A DNA stretch of 52,759 nucleotides from Microvirga vignae (GCF_001017175.1 NZ_LCYG01000029.1:1-52759), one strand, 5' to 3'. Shown: positions 32,975 through 42,296, counted from the stretch's first letter. Numbers and translations: made by a program. The notes: generated by a model not told the origin, from the sequence alone.

Positions 32975-34075
32975 ATGCGGGTTGTTCTGACAGCGCTTTA
33001 TCGCGCATGCCAGTCATCAGTGTTTCGTAATAGGAGCAAGTATTACTTCAGGCTTCAGCCATGTGGCGTGCTGAATAGCCTCTCGATCCTTTGCAACCGT
33101 CAGGCTTTGCTTGGCATCGCCGCGAGCGCGTGCTTCGGCGCATGCATCACCGCAAGCCCGATGGCTGCTCCCGCTGAAGCGAGCCCATCTCAGCAGCCCT
33201 CCTCGCGCGCGCTTGAGTCCACGCCTGGGCCGATCATGCTGCCGAGCAGCGATCCATTGGAAAACATTGCTCACCCCGAGTCGGCGAAGATCCTCACCTA
33301 TGCCGAGCTGCAGGAACTGTTCATCACGACCATGCCGCTCACCAATCCGCCTGCTGTGGAAGGCGACACCGAGGACGATATCGATGTCACGCCTGTCGAG
33401 TATCTTGAGTTCGAGGAAATGCGCGTGCCTCTCTGGATCGTCGACACGATTATGCGCGCGTCCGAAGTCACCGGAGCTGATCCCGTCTACATGATGGCGC
33501 TGGCCGATAAGGAATCGAGCTTTCTCCCGGGCAACAAGGCATCCACCTCCTCTGCGGTGGGCTTGTTCCAGTTCATCTCGAGCACGTGGCTTGAAACCGT
33601 TCGCTCGTTTGGCCCCAAACATGGCCTGATCATGGAAGCGGCGGCCATCGAAAACCATGGCGGCAAGCTCTCCGTTCCGGATGAGACCAAGCGTGAGTAC
33701 ATCCTGGGCCTACGCCGCAATCCTTTCATCTCCGCGCTGATGGCTGCGGAAATGATGAAGCGCGACAAGGCTAAGATCGAGGCACGCCTGGGCCGCAAGC
33801 TCAGCCGCTCCGAGTTCTATCTATCCCACTTCTTCGGCGTGGACAGCGCCAGCAGGTTCATCGCCCTCGTGGACGACACGCCGAAGAAGAGTGCCGAGAG
33901 CGCATTCCCGGCTGCGGCGCGTTCCAACAAGTCGCTGTTCTTCGCCAAGGATGGCAAGAAGACCCGCGAGCTCACCGTGTCGGAAGTCTATGAGAAAATC
34001 GACACGATGATCGACAAGCGACTGAACCGCTATGAGGACGTCTCCTCCCGGATAACGGCAGACGCAGCGTTCTGA
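32975..34075 (+). CDS. Lytic transglycosylase-like peptidoglycan enzyme
   Basis: A ~366-residue protein with an SLT-type fold in its middle: ALADKESSFLPG (catalytic Glu), then SSAVGLFQFISSTWLETVRSFG. Asp-rich and Pro-rich stretches precede it, and an N-terminal hydrophobic segment (LLGIAASACFGACITA, near residue 45) may be the signal or anchor. ATG 32975 has GAGGGGG upstream; a TTG at 32957 and GTG at 33068 are possible starts, so the N-terminus is uncertain. It would cut peptidoglycan glycan strands in the periplasm. Its 3' end overlaps the convergent MFS gene by 46 bases. Confidence 0.82.
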   Translation: MRVVLTALYRACQSSVFRNRSKYYFRLQPCGVLNSLSILCNRQALLGIAASACFGACITASPMAAPAEASPSQQPSSRALESTPGPIMLPSSDPLENIAHPESAKILTYAELQELFITTMPLTNPPAVEGDTEDDIDVTPVEYLEFEEMRVPLWIVDTIMRASEVTGADPVYMMALADKESSFLPGNKASTSSAVGLFQFISSTWLETVRSFGPKHGLIMEAAAIENHGGKLSVPDETKREYILGLRRNPFISALMAAEMMKRDKAKIEARLGRKLSRSEFYLSHFFGVDSASRFIALVDDTPKKSAESAFPAAARSNKSLFFAKDGKKTRELTVSEVYEKIDTMIDKRLNRYEDVSSRITADAAF

Positions 34076-35319
34076 TCCGGCTGCTTCCTGTTATCCGCTG
34101 CCGTCTCCGAAAGAGCGACTATAGCAGGAGCGGCGGAACTGGTAGGTGCGATGGTCACGAACTCGCCCTTTGGTGCGCGCTGAACCTGCACGATGCGCAG
34201 GATGATGAAAGCGGCAAGGCCCAGAGAGGCGAGCGCCGAATAGATGAAGAGCCCCTTCGGCCCAAGGAGCTCCATGGCCCCTGCACCGAACAAGGGGCCG
34301 ATCGTAACGCCTACCGCCCATGCGAAAAGCAGTGTTCCGACTGTCGACACGATGCGGCCGGGATCGACGATATCGCAGGCATGGGCCACGCAGACCGAAT
34401 AGATACAGAGAGCCAAGCCGCCCCAGGCGGCGAAGCTCCAGAGGATCGTCTGCTGCGCACCTTGCGCGCTCGCAATCAGGATGAGGATCGAGATCAGGCT
34501 CGTTCCCGCAGCCAGTCCTGCGATGATATAGCGGCGGTCCGCCCTGTCCGAGAGCCAGCCGAGCGGCCATTGCATGACGAGGCTTCCGGCCTGCAATGCG
34601 ACAAGCAGCGCCGCTGCCGTCTCCTGGCTCATGCCGATGCTTACGCCAAAGACGGGTGTAATGGCAATTACCGGACCATTGACGAGGCCGACGACGAACG
34701 ATCCGACGACCGCCGAGGGCGCGGCAACGAAGAGACCTTTCACGTCGATCTTCACGCCCAAGGGCGCAGGCGGCTCCTTCGTGGTTGTCGCTGAGATGGG
34801 AATCAGCGAGAGCGCCATCACTCCGCTGATCGCCATGAACAGCCCATCGGTCTTGATATCGCCGAAGCCAATCCCGAGCGGCGACAGCATGAGCGCCACT
34901 TTGGTTGAGATCATGTAGATCGACAAAATCCGTCCGCGGTGACTCGACGTGGCGCGGGAGCTGATCCAGCCATCGGTCACGGTAAAGATGCAGGCGAGCG
35001 TCACGCCCGTCAGTCCTCGCAGCAGAACCCATGCCAGCGTGGTGTGTGCTTGCGTCATCCCCAGCACGAGCACCGCCACCATGACCGCTAGGCTCGAGAA
35101 GGCACGGATATAGCCGACGTGACGGATGAAGGAGGGAGCCAGGAAACAGCCCGTCGAGAAACCGAGGCCATAGGCCGCCGCGACGATACCGATAGCAGTG
35201 ACGGAGAGGCCCTCTGCCTGCATACGCAGCGGCATCACGGCCTGAAGCAGACCATTGGCAACCTGCAACAGCGTGGTTGCAGCCGTCACGGACCAAATAA
35301 GAGCGAGAGAGGAATTCAC
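34030..35319 (-). CDS. MFS transporter
   Basis: A 429-residue major facilitator with about twelve membrane helices and typical loop motifs (GWLSDRADRRYI between helices, VSTVGTLLFAWAVG). It resembles YcaD-type or drug/sugar transporters; the substrate is unknown. It starts with GTG 35319. The hydrophilic C-terminal tail (about 45 residues, Ala/Ser/Thr-rich) overlaps the end of the transglycosylase gene on the other strand. Confidence 0.88.
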   Translation of the reverse strand: MNSSLALIWSVTAATTLLQVANGLLQAVMPLRMQAEGLSVTAIGIVAAAYGLGFSTGCFLAPSFIRHVGYIRAFSSLAVMVAVLVLGMTQAHTTLAWVLLRGLTGVTLACIFTVTDGWISSRATSSHRGRILSIYMISTKVALMLSPLGIGFGDIKTDGLFMAISGVMALSLIPISATTTKEPPAPLGVKIDVKGLFVAAPSAVVGSFVVGLVNGPVIAITPVFGVSIGMSQETAAALLVALQAGSLVMQWPLGWLSDRADRRYIIAGLAAGTSLISILILIASAQGAQQTILWSFAAWGGLALCIYSVCVAHACDIVDPGRIVSTVGTLLFAWAVGVTIGPLFGAGAMELLGPKGLFIYSALASLGLAAFIILRIVQVQRAPKGEFVTIAPTSSAAPAIVALSETAADNRKQPDQNAASAVIREETSS

Positions 35320-35449
35320 GGATCCACGCGAGGAAAAGGCGGCGGACGCCGCGCTCGCGAAGTAGAGAGCAGACGTCCTACCAGATCAAGCCCGATCCGC
35401 TCTGTATCGATCCTTCTTCAAAAAGTTTCATGCAATCGATCAGCCCGGC

Positions 35450-35692
35450 TTATTGATGTGTCTCATTCTTCTGGAAAGAAGCGAACAGGTAGAAGCCGTT
35501 GAAGCGAACGCCAGTCATGGCAGCCTCTCTGTCAAAGCCGAGAGGAGCCTCGCCATTGTCGAGACGGCCGCCGAACTGCCATTGCGGGCTGGTCACGAAG
35601 GCAGGGACCGAACGCTCCTCCGGAACTGCGCAGACAAGGCCGTCCTGCTGCGTGCTGCGGAACAAGTTGTAAGCGTACATGCCCTCCTCCAT
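35450..35692 (-). CDS. Small hypothetical protein (80 aa)
   Basis: ATG 35692 with GGGGGACGACG upstream gives 80 residues; ATG 35680 is also possible. The product (MYAYNLFRSTQQDGLVCAVP, then SVPAFVTSPQWQFGGRL) is hydrophilic to mildly hydrophobic, with aromatic residues conserved-looking near the C-terminus (GVRFNGFYLFASF). No family is recognised. It lies alone, upstream of and divergent from rfbD. It could be a real short gene; the in-frame extension to 35749 is less likely. Confidence 0.5.
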   Translation of the reverse strand: MEEGMYAYNLFRSTQQDGLVCAVPEERSVPAFVTSPQWQFGGRLDNGEAPLGFDREAAMTGVRFNGFYLFASFQKNETHQ

Positions 35693-35865
35693 CGTCGTCC
35701 CCCAAAGCCATCTTATCGCGTTGCGAATCGCAATGTGCCGGAGAACCATGACGGGAGTGTGATATTGCAGCGCAACAATAACAGAAATCTTCGGATCTTA
35801 TTCTTATGCCTTGTTGCGTCTGGCAAGAGGTTGGAACAGCCTCATTCAAACAAGGAGAAGAGTAA

Positions 35866-36777
35866 GTGGCTATGCGCGTCATTGTGATCGGCCGGGAGGG
35901 ACAGGTGGCCCGCGCTTTGGCGGAGCGTGCTCCTGCGCACGGCGCGAAGGCGGTTCTGCTCGGGCGCCCCAGGCTGGACCTCGCCGACCCATCCGGGATC
36001 GAGGACATTCTCCGCGAAACCGGTGGCGACCTGATCGTGAATGCAGCAGCCTACACTGCCGTCGATCAAGCGGAGACCGAGCCGGAACTGGCCGAGGCGA
36101 TCAACGGCATCGGGGCGGGCGTGGCCGCCGGTGCAGCTGCCGTCATGCGGGTGCCTTTCATCCATCTCTCCACTGATTACGTGTTCGACGGCAGCCTCGA
36201 CCGCCCCTATCGGGAGGATGACACGGTCAATCCCCTGGGAGCCTATGGCCGGTCGAAGCGGCTCGGCGAAGAGGCTGTTGCGGCCGGGATCGCAGACCAT
36301 GTGATCCTGCGCACGGCCTGGATCTACAGCCCCTTCGGCCGGAACTTCGTGAAGACGATGCTGCGTCTCGCCAAGGATCGGGAGGAGGTCGGCGTCGTTG
36401 CCGACCAGCTCGGCTCTCCCACGAGCGCCTCTGATATCGCCGACGGCATCTTTACGGTTGCCAAGAACCTTCTGGAAAGGCCCCAGGACCGCGCCCTGCG
36501 GGGCGTCTTCCATATGACGGGGGCAGGATTTGCGAGCTGGGCCGAGTTCGCCGCCGAGATCTTCACCCTGTCGGCCCGGTCCGGCGGGCCCAGCGCCCGG
36601 GTTCGCCCGATCATGACAGCGGATTACCCAACTCCTGCCAAGCGGCCTTTCAATTCACGGCTGGACTGCACGAAGCTGGAGACGATCCACGGGATTAGGC
36701 TCCCCTCCTGGCAAACCTCGCTGGCCTCTTGCGTCGAGCGTCTCATCGCGGAAATGCGGGAAAGCGGCGTCTCTTGA
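35866..36777 (+). CDS. rfbD: dTDP-4-dehydrorhamnose reductase
   Basis: A 303-residue SDR-type reductase (RmlD). The N-terminal NAD(P) site is modified as in RmlD (VIVIGREGQVARALAE), then NAAAYTAVDQAETEPE, the catalytic STDYVFDGSLDRPYREDD and YGRSKRLGEE (Tyr-x3-Lys). It makes dTDP-L-rhamnose for surface polysaccharides. The GTG at 35866 is eight bases after AAGGAG and is preferred over ATG 35872. No other rhamnose genes are adjacent. Confidence 0.9.
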   Translation: MAMRVIVIGREGQVARALAERAPAHGAKAVLLGRPRLDLADPSGIEDILRETGGDLIVNAAAYTAVDQAETEPELAEAINGIGAGVAAGAAAVMRVPFIHLSTDYVFDGSLDRPYREDDTVNPLGAYGRSKRLGEEAVAAGIADHVILRTAWIYSPFGRNFVKTMLRLAKDREEVGVVADQLGSPTSASDIADGIFTVAKNLLERPQDRALRGVFHMTGAGFASWAEFAAEIFTLSARSGGPSARVRPIMTADYPTPAKRPFNSRLDCTKLETIHGIRLPSWQTSLASCVERLIAEMRESGVS

Positions 36778-36812
36778 GCCGAGCCGGGCGGGCTGCCACC
36801 TTCTCCAAACAA

Positions 36813-36835
36813 AACAATTGTTCTTTTAAAAGAAC
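36813..36835. promoter_or_regulatory. Overlapping palindromes upstream of metZ
   Basis: GTTCTTTTAAAAGAAC (36820-36835) is a perfect 16-bp palindrome, and AACAATTGTT (36813-36822) overlaps it. It ends 17 bases before the metZ ATG, so it lies in the promoter or leader. It is a good candidate operator. Confidence 0.6.
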
Positions 36836-36852
36836 GAATTTAGTATCGGCCT

Positions 36853-38043
36853 ATGACGACGCAGCGCGACCCTGATTACCGCCTCGAAACCCGCCTCGTT
36901 CACGAGGGACAGCAACGCACGCCTTTTGGCGAAACGTGCGAGGCCCTCTTCATCACGCAAGGCTTCATCTATGAGAGCGCGGAGAGCGCCGAACGGCGGT
37001 TCCTCAACGAGGAGCCAGGCTACAGCTACAGCCGCTATTCTAACCCGACCATCGACATGTTCGAGCAGCGCATGGCCTCGCTCGAGGGCGCTGAAGCGGC
37101 CCGAGCGACCGCGAGCGGCATGGCGGCGGTGACAGCCGCCATGGTGAGCCAAGTGCAGGCAGGAGACCATGTGGTGGCCGCACGCGGCCTCTTCGGATCC
37201 TGTCGATGGGTGGTCGAGGATCTCCTGCCCCGCTTCGGGGTCGGCTGCACCCTGGTCGATGGCATGGATCTCGACGCCTGGCGCAAGGCCGTCAGGCCTG
37301 AGACGAAGGCTTTTCTCCTGGAGACTCCTTCCAACCCCAGTCTCCAGATCATCGATATCGCTGCCGTCGCCAAGATCTCCCATGAGGCCGGAGCGACGCT
37401 GACGGTCGACAATGTCTTTGCAACGCCCCTCTACCAGAGGCCTCTCGCACTGGGCGCCGATTGTGTCGTCTATTCCGCAACGAAGCATATCGATGGCCAG
37501 GGCCGATGTCTCGGCGGCGTCATCCTGGGCTCCACCGAATTCATCGAGAACAAGGTGCAGCAGTTCCTGCGCATGACGGGACCGTCTATCTCGCCCTTCA
37601 ACGCGTGGGTTCTCCTGAAGGGTCTCGAGACCCTCTCCCTGCGGGTGGAGCGGCAGACCGCGAATGCAGGCTTCCTCGCCGACGCCCTGCACAATCACCC
37701 GAAGCTCACCAACCTAACCTATCCCGGCCGCGCAGATCATCCGCAGGCCGAACTGATCCGTCGCCAGATGAGCGGCGGCTCCACCATGATCGCGCTGGAC
37801 GTGAAGGGCGGGAAGGAAGCTGCATTCCGCTTCATGAATGCGCTCCGGCTCATCCGCATCTCGAACAACCTCGGCGATGCGAAAAGCCTTGTCACGCATC
37901 CGGCCACCACCACCCATCAGCGCTTCGCGCCGGAGCTGCGCGCGGAAATGGGGATTTCCGACGGCATCGTCCGCTTGTCGGTCGGCCTAGAGCACCGCGA
38001 GGACCTGCTGGCTGATCTCGTGAATGCGCTTGAGCGCGTGTGA
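36853..38043 (+). CDS. metZ: O-succinylhomoserine sulfhydrylase
   Basis: A 396-residue Cys/Met metabolism PLP enzyme (fold type I). Motifs are LVHEGQQRTPFGETCEALF, YSRYSNPTIDMFEQRMASLEG and the PLP lysine in SATKHIDGQGRCLGG. It joins O-succinylhomoserine with sulphide to make homocysteine, a direct route to methionine. It starts at ATG 36853 with no clear Shine-Dalgarno, possibly leaderless or unusually initiated. The closing VGLEHREDLLADL is typical of the family. A palindromic operator candidate precedes it. Confidence 0.92.
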   Translation: MTTQRDPDYRLETRLVHEGQQRTPFGETCEALFITQGFIYESAESAERRFLNEEPGYSYSRYSNPTIDMFEQRMASLEGAEAARATASGMAAVTAAMVSQVQAGDHVVAARGLFGSCRWVVEDLLPRFGVGCTLVDGMDLDAWRKAVRPETKAFLLETPSNPSLQIIDIAAVAKISHEAGATLTVDNVFATPLYQRPLALGADCVVYSATKHIDGQGRCLGGVILGSTEFIENKVQQFLRMTGPSISPFNAWVLLKGLETLSLRVERQTANAGFLADALHNHPKLTNLTYPGRADHPQAELIRRQMSGGSTMIALDVKGGKEAAFRFMNALRLIRISNNLGDAKSLVTHPATTTHQRFAPELRAEMGISDGIVRLSVGLEHREDLLADLVNALERV

Positions 38044-38052
38044 CAGCCGCAT

Positions 38053-38556
38053 TCACGAAAAATTGTTTCGGCTCCTGCGCCCAGCCCTGATCAGCAACCA
38101 GCCCCCGATCAGCATGGCCGCTCCCCATGCGAGGAAGCCGAGGTCCCAATAGATCCAATGCTCGTGCGCCACGGTCTCGTTGACGTGGTGGATGCCCAGG
38201 ATTTGATGGTTGATCGTGCCCTCAACCAGATTGAACAGACCAAAGCCTATCAGCAGCGCGCCGAGCAGCAGCTTGCTCGACCAGCGGATGTGGCTGCGCC
38301 GTGCAGCCCGCCAGAGAATGATGAGCCCTAAGACGACGAACACGTAGGTGAGGCTGTGAAAGAGGCCGTCCCAGAACGTGTTCACCTTGAGGTTCTCGAT
38401 ACTGTCCGGCGGATAGCCTGCGCTCGTCACCAGATGGTGCCATTGCAGCAGCTGATGGAAAACGATGCCATCGAAGAAGCCGCCGAGACCGAGGCCGAAA
38501 ATGATCCCGGATGAGAGAGGGAAGTCCTGACTCTTGTCAGCATTGTCCTGCCTCAT
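38053..38556 (-). CDS. DUF2243 membrane protein
   Basis: A 167-residue protein with about four membrane helices and the DUF2243 signatures GGFFDGIVFHQLLQWHHLV, GLFNLVEGTINHQILGIHHVNE and DLGFLAWGAAMLIGG. The His pairs in the first two motifs may bind a metal or haem. ATG 38556 has GGGAGG upstream; the frame extension to 38694 is rejected. Function is unknown. It is convergent with metZ, ten bases apart. Confidence 0.9.
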   Translation of the reverse strand: MRQDNADKSQDFPLSSGIIFGLGLGGFFDGIVFHQLLQWHHLVTSAGYPPDSIENLKVNTFWDGLFHSLTYVFVVLGLIILWRAARRSHIRWSSKLLLGALLIGFGLFNLVEGTINHQILGIHHVNETVAHEHWIYWDLGFLAWGAAMLIGGWLLIRAGRRSRNNFS

Positions 38557-38883
38557 GCTAGGCCTCCCTTTCGACCAGGTTTTAAGCAGCCTACCACCCA
38601 AGGAATAGACCGCCCGCAGGTTCCGCATTCGGCTCCGCAGACTTCGTGCAGAAGGAGCGGCACCGCGCCGAGCTGCATGCTCCCCCTCATTCAAGACTTT
38701 TGTCTAAACAATGCGACGGGCACGGCAAGTAAATGAAAAGACCTCCCCCAATGCACACTCTGTTTTCAAGGGGTTACCCCTTGAAGTTCCCGCCAAATTG
38801 ACACACCCTTTACTCGGGAATAACGCGCTCAGGCTCAAGAAAGCGCGATCCTTCACAACAACCAGGGGGTGAGGGAGGAAGCC

Positions 38884-40020
38884 ATGAAGAAAGGCAAGTC
38901 CCCGGAGGGTAAACTTTCGGGACCGTCCAAACATTCGCGCCGTCGTTTCCTGCAGGTTGCTGGCCTCGGCGCTGCCGCAACCATCGCATCGCCGCAGGTC
39001 TCGCGAGCGCAGACAGCAACCTGGAAATTCCAGTCCACCTGGCCCAACCGGGATATCTTCCACGAATTCTGCAATGACTTCGCCAAGCGCGTGAACGACA
39101 TGTCGGGTGGGCGCCTGAAGCTCGACGTTCTCGCCTCCGGCGCCGTCGTCCCGGCCTTTCAGCTGCAGGACGCCGTCCATGCCGGCATTCTCGATGGCGG
39201 CCATGGCGTAGCCGCCTATTGGTACGGTAAGAACAAGGCCTTCGCCCTGTTCGGCACTGGCCCGTCCTTCGGATGGAATGCCAACTCGTTCCTCGGCTGG
39301 ATGAACTATGGCGGCGGCTATGATCTCTATAACGAGCTGCAGCAACAGATCCTGAAGCTCAACATCGTCGGCTTCCTCTCCGGCCCTATGCCGGCTCAGC
39401 CCCTCGGCTGGTTCAAGAATGAGATTACCTCGGCCGATGCCTTCAAGGGCTTGAAGTATCGCACCGTGGGTCTTGCAGCCGATCTCAACCGGCAGCTCGG
39501 AGCAGCCGTCACCATTCTCGCCGGCGGCGAGATCGTTCCCGCCCTGGAACGCGGTGTGATTGATGGAGCGGAGTTCAACAACCCCTCCTCCGATCTGGTG
39601 CTCGGCTTCCCAGACGTCTCGAAGAACCTCATGCTTCAAAGTTATCACCAGGCGGGCGAGACCTTCGAGATCATCTTCAACAAGACGAAGTACGATGCGC
39701 TGCCTGCGGAGCTGAAGGCGATCGTCAAATACGCGGCGGAAGCAGCATCGGCCGACATGTCGTGGAAAGCGCTCGATCGTTACTCGAAGGATCTGGAGAC
39801 CATCAGGAGCCGCGGCGTCAACGTGAGGAAGACCCCCGACTCCGTCCTGCAGGTTCAGCTCGATGCCTGGAACAAGGTGATCGATGAGTTCTCGAAGGAT
39901 CCGTTCTTCAAGAAGGTCATCGACAGCCAGAAGGCTTGGGTACAGCGCACCTATGCTTACGAGCGCCTGAACGAGCCTTCGCGTGACATGGCCTACGATC
40001 ACTTCTTTAAGACGACGTAA
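38884..40020 (+). CDS. dctP: TRAP transporter substrate-binding protein, DctP family
   Basis: A 378-residue periplasmic binding protein with a twin-arginine signal (SRRRFLQVAGLGAAATIA), so it is probably exported folded. The DctP fold is visible (FQSTWPNRDIFHEFCNDFAKRVNDMS, VVPAFQLQDAVHAG, LKYRTVGLAADLNRQLGAAV). It resembles the alpha-keto acid-binding branch (TakP-like); the substrate is not certain. ATG 38884 follows GGAGGA. It heads the dctP-dctQ-dctM operon. Confidence 0.92.
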   Translation: MKKGKSPEGKLSGPSKHSRRRFLQVAGLGAAATIASPQVSRAQTATWKFQSTWPNRDIFHEFCNDFAKRVNDMSGGRLKLDVLASGAVVPAFQLQDAVHAGILDGGHGVAAYWYGKNKAFALFGTGPSFGWNANSFLGWMNYGGGYDLYNELQQQILKLNIVGFLSGPMPAQPLGWFKNEITSADAFKGLKYRTVGLAADLNRQLGAAVTILAGGEIVPALERGVIDGAEFNNPSSDLVLGFPDVSKNLMLQSYHQAGETFEIIFNKTKYDALPAELKAIVKYAAEAASADMSWKALDRYSKDLETIRSRGVNVRKTPDSVLQVQLDAWNKVIDEFSKDPFFKKVIDSQKAWVQRTYAYERLNEPSRDMAYDHFFKTT

Positions 40021-40044
40021 GGCGCAGCGCGACTCTCCAAGATT

Positions 40045-40071
40045 GAGGACGGCACCTTTCGTGCCGTCCTC
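40045..40071 (+). terminator. Intercistronic hairpin between dctP and dctQ
   Basis: GAGGACGGCAC (40045-40055) and GTGCCGTCCTC (40061-40071) form a perfect 11-bp stem, with TTT a few bases later. It may partly terminate or stabilise the upstream message, giving more binding protein than permease. Confidence 0.7.
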
Positions 40072-40109
40072 GCCATGTTTCACATACACTCCCCAAGAAG
40101 GGCTCTTGC

Positions 40110-40694
40110 ATGCGTTTCGTCTACTTCGTCGACCGCATCAATACGTTCATCGGCAAGACCGTGAGTTGGGCCATCGTCGTGCTCACCTTCGCGGTATGCT
40201 ACGAGGTCTTTGCCCGATACGTGCTGCGTGCGCCAACCGAATGGGCGTTTGACGCAAGCTATATGCTCTATGGCCTGCTGTTCATGGTGGCCGGGCCCTA
40301 CACGCTGGCCCGCAATAACCATGTGCGAGGCGACTTCATCTATCGCAACTGGCCGCCGCGCCGGCAGGCGGGCCTGGACCTTGTGCTCTACTTCCTCTTC
40401 TTTTTCCCCGGCATTCTTGCGCTCATCTATGCAGGTATTCCCTTCATGCAGATGTCGTGGCTGATGAACGAGCACTCCATGAACTCGCCCAATGGCCCGC
40501 CAATCTATCCGTTCAAGGCGCTTATTCCTATCGTCGGAACCTTGATGGCCGTCCAAGGCGTGGCAGAGGTGATCCGCTGCGTCACCTGTCTGCGCAACGG
40601 CGCATGGCCTCCCCGCCTCCACGACGTGGAGGAGACCGAAAGGCTCATTCTCGAACAAGCCGAACAAGAAGGCCTCAAGAAAGGAACTGTCTGA
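40110..40694 (+). CDS. dctQ: TRAP transporter small permease, DctQ family
   Basis: A 194-residue inner membrane protein with four helices. The DctQ pattern is seen in RFVYFVDRINTFIGKTVSWAIV, then VFARYVLRAPTEWAFDASYMLYG and VLYFLFFFPGILALIYAGI. It starts at ATG 40110 with AAGGG upstream and shares its final TGATG with dctM, giving coupled translation. It stabilises the large permease. Confidence 0.92.
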   Translation: MRFVYFVDRINTFIGKTVSWAIVVLTFAVCYEVFARYVLRAPTEWAFDASYMLYGLLFMVAGPYTLARNNHVRGDFIYRNWPPRRQAGLDLVLYFLFFFPGILALIYAGIPFMQMSWLMNEHSMNSPNGPPIYPFKALIPIVGTLMAVQGVAEVIRCVTCLRNGAWPPRLHDVEETERLILEQAEQEGLKKGTV

Positions 40695-42031
40695 TGCTGG
40701 CATCATGGGGGCTCGGAAATCCCGAACTGGGCGTGCTGATGCTCGGTCTCTTCATCGTGTTCATCATGTTCGGATTTCCCATCGCATTCACGCTGATGGC
40801 GCTAGGCTTCGGCTTCGGCTACATGGCCATGGGCGACATCGTGTTCGCGCTCGTGGTGCAGCGCGCCTACTCTGTCATGACGAACGATACGCTGGTCGCG
40901 ATCCCGCTCTTCGTCTTCATGGGATATATCATCGAGCGAGCAAACATTCTCGATCGGCTCTTCTACTCGATCCAGATTGCCGTCGGTGGCATTCCCGGAT
41001 CGCTTGCCGTCGCAACGCTGCTCACCTGCGCATTGTTTGCGACCGCCACCGGCATCGTGGGTGCCGTGGTGACACTGATGGGGCTTCTCGCCTTCCCGGC
41101 CATGCTGCGCGCGGGCTACGACACACGCCTTGCGGCAGGTGTCGTTTGCGCCGGCGGCTGTCTCGGCATTCTCATTCCGCCGAGCGTGATGCTCATTCTG
41201 TACGGTGCAACAGCAGGCGTTTCCGTGCCGAAGCTCTACGCAGGCGCCCTCTTTCCGGGCCTGATTCTGGCAGGTCTCTACATGATCTATGTCATCATTC
41301 GCTGTGCGCTCAACCCAAGCCTCGCGCCGAAGCTCCCGCCGGAGCAGCGCAAGGTCTCATTCGCGAAAGTCGTCTGGTCTCTCACGACCTCGTTCTTTCC
41401 GTTGGCCCTTCTCATCCTATCCGTGCTCGGCGCCATCTTCTTCGGAATCGCGACACCGACGGAAGCAGCCGCAGTGGGCGCTCTCGGCAGCCTTGTTCTC
41501 GCAGCAGCCTACCGCTCTCTTTCCTTCACGAAGCTCAAGGAATCCGTGATCCTCACCGCCCGCACGTCCGCCATGGTGTGCTGGTTGTTCGTCGGCTCCT
41601 TCATCTTCTCGTCGATCTTCGCCTTCCTTGGCGGCCATCAGCCCATTGAGAGCTTCGTCACACATCTGAACCTCTCGCCCTTCTGGTTCCTGATCCTGAC
41701 GCAGGCTATCATCTTCGTGCTCGGTTGGCCGCTCGAATGGACGGAGATCGTGGTCATCTTCGTGCCGATCTTCCTGCCGCTCCTCGACAATTTCGGCATC
41801 GACCCGATCTTCTTCGGCGTTCTGATCGCCCTCAACATCCAGACGTCGTTCCTGTCGCCACCCGTGGCCATGGCGCCCTTCTACCTGAAGGGGATTGCGC
41901 CGCCCCATGTGACCATCAACGAGATTTTCGCAGGCGTGATGCCGTTCCTCTTTCTCGTGCTCGTCGCCATGGCGATGTTCTACATCTTCCCACAACTTGG
42001 CCTTTGGCTGCCTAGCTATCTCTATAGCTGA
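40694..42031 (+). CDS. dctM: TRAP transporter large permease, DctM family
   Basis: A 445-residue permease with about twelve membrane helices and the sodium-driven DctM signatures GGIPGSLAVATLLTCALFATATG, GGCLGILIPPSVMLILYG and TPTEAAAVGALGSLVLAA. The ATG at 40694 overlaps the dctQ stop, so they are coupled. A reading in the same frame begins at 40457, but that is inside dctQ and is rejected. It imports a carboxylate-type substrate together with dctP and dctQ. Confidence 0.94.
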   Translation: MLASWGLGNPELGVLMLGLFIVFIMFGFPIAFTLMALGFGFGYMAMGDIVFALVVQRAYSVMTNDTLVAIPLFVFMGYIIERANILDRLFYSIQIAVGGIPGSLAVATLLTCALFATATGIVGAVVTLMGLLAFPAMLRAGYDTRLAAGVVCAGGCLGILIPPSVMLILYGATAGVSVPKLYAGALFPGLILAGLYMIYVIIRCALNPSLAPKLPPEQRKVSFAKVVWSLTTSFFPLALLILSVLGAIFFGIATPTEAAAVGALGSLVLAAAYRSLSFTKLKESVILTARTSAMVCWLFVGSFIFSSIFAFLGGHQPIESFVTHLNLSPFWFLILTQAIIFVLGWPLEWTEIVVIFVPIFLPLLDNFGIDPIFFGVLIALNIQTSFLSPPVAMAPFYLKGIAPPHVTINEIFAGVMPFLFLVLVAMAMFYIFPQLGLWLPSYLYS

Positions 42032-42127
42032 GGCTGCAGTCAGCTTTGCCAAAGAGCCTACGCCTGACGGCGGAACATGGCTTGATTCGTGGCGTTGGCC
42101 TTCCATCACGCCAACAAGGAGGCTGCC

Positions 42128-42292
42128 ATGAAGTGCCAATTCTGCCATCAGGACGTGGACGATCCCTGCCGCAACGCACAGCAGATGCAGCAGCGTGCAA
42201 TGAGCCATGTCGAGCGCTGCGAGCACGCGCTTCAGGCTCAACAAGGCATGGGCTCGGGCGCGCATCGCCGTGATGTCCAAGGCAATGGGTGA
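42128..42292 (+). CDS. Cys-rich microprotein (54 aa)
   Basis: ATG 42128 has a near-perfect AGGAGG at good spacing. The product has a Cys-x2-Cys pair (MKCQFCHQDVDDPC), a third Cys and a Cys/His-containing helix (MSHVERCEHALQAQQG), which could bind one zinc ion. It is the first of three microprotein genes in one short transcript. No family is recognised. Confidence 0.8.
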   Translation: MKCQFCHQDVDDPCRNAQQMQQRAMSHVERCEHALQAQQGMGSGAHRRDVQGNG

Positions 42293-42296
42293 AGCC

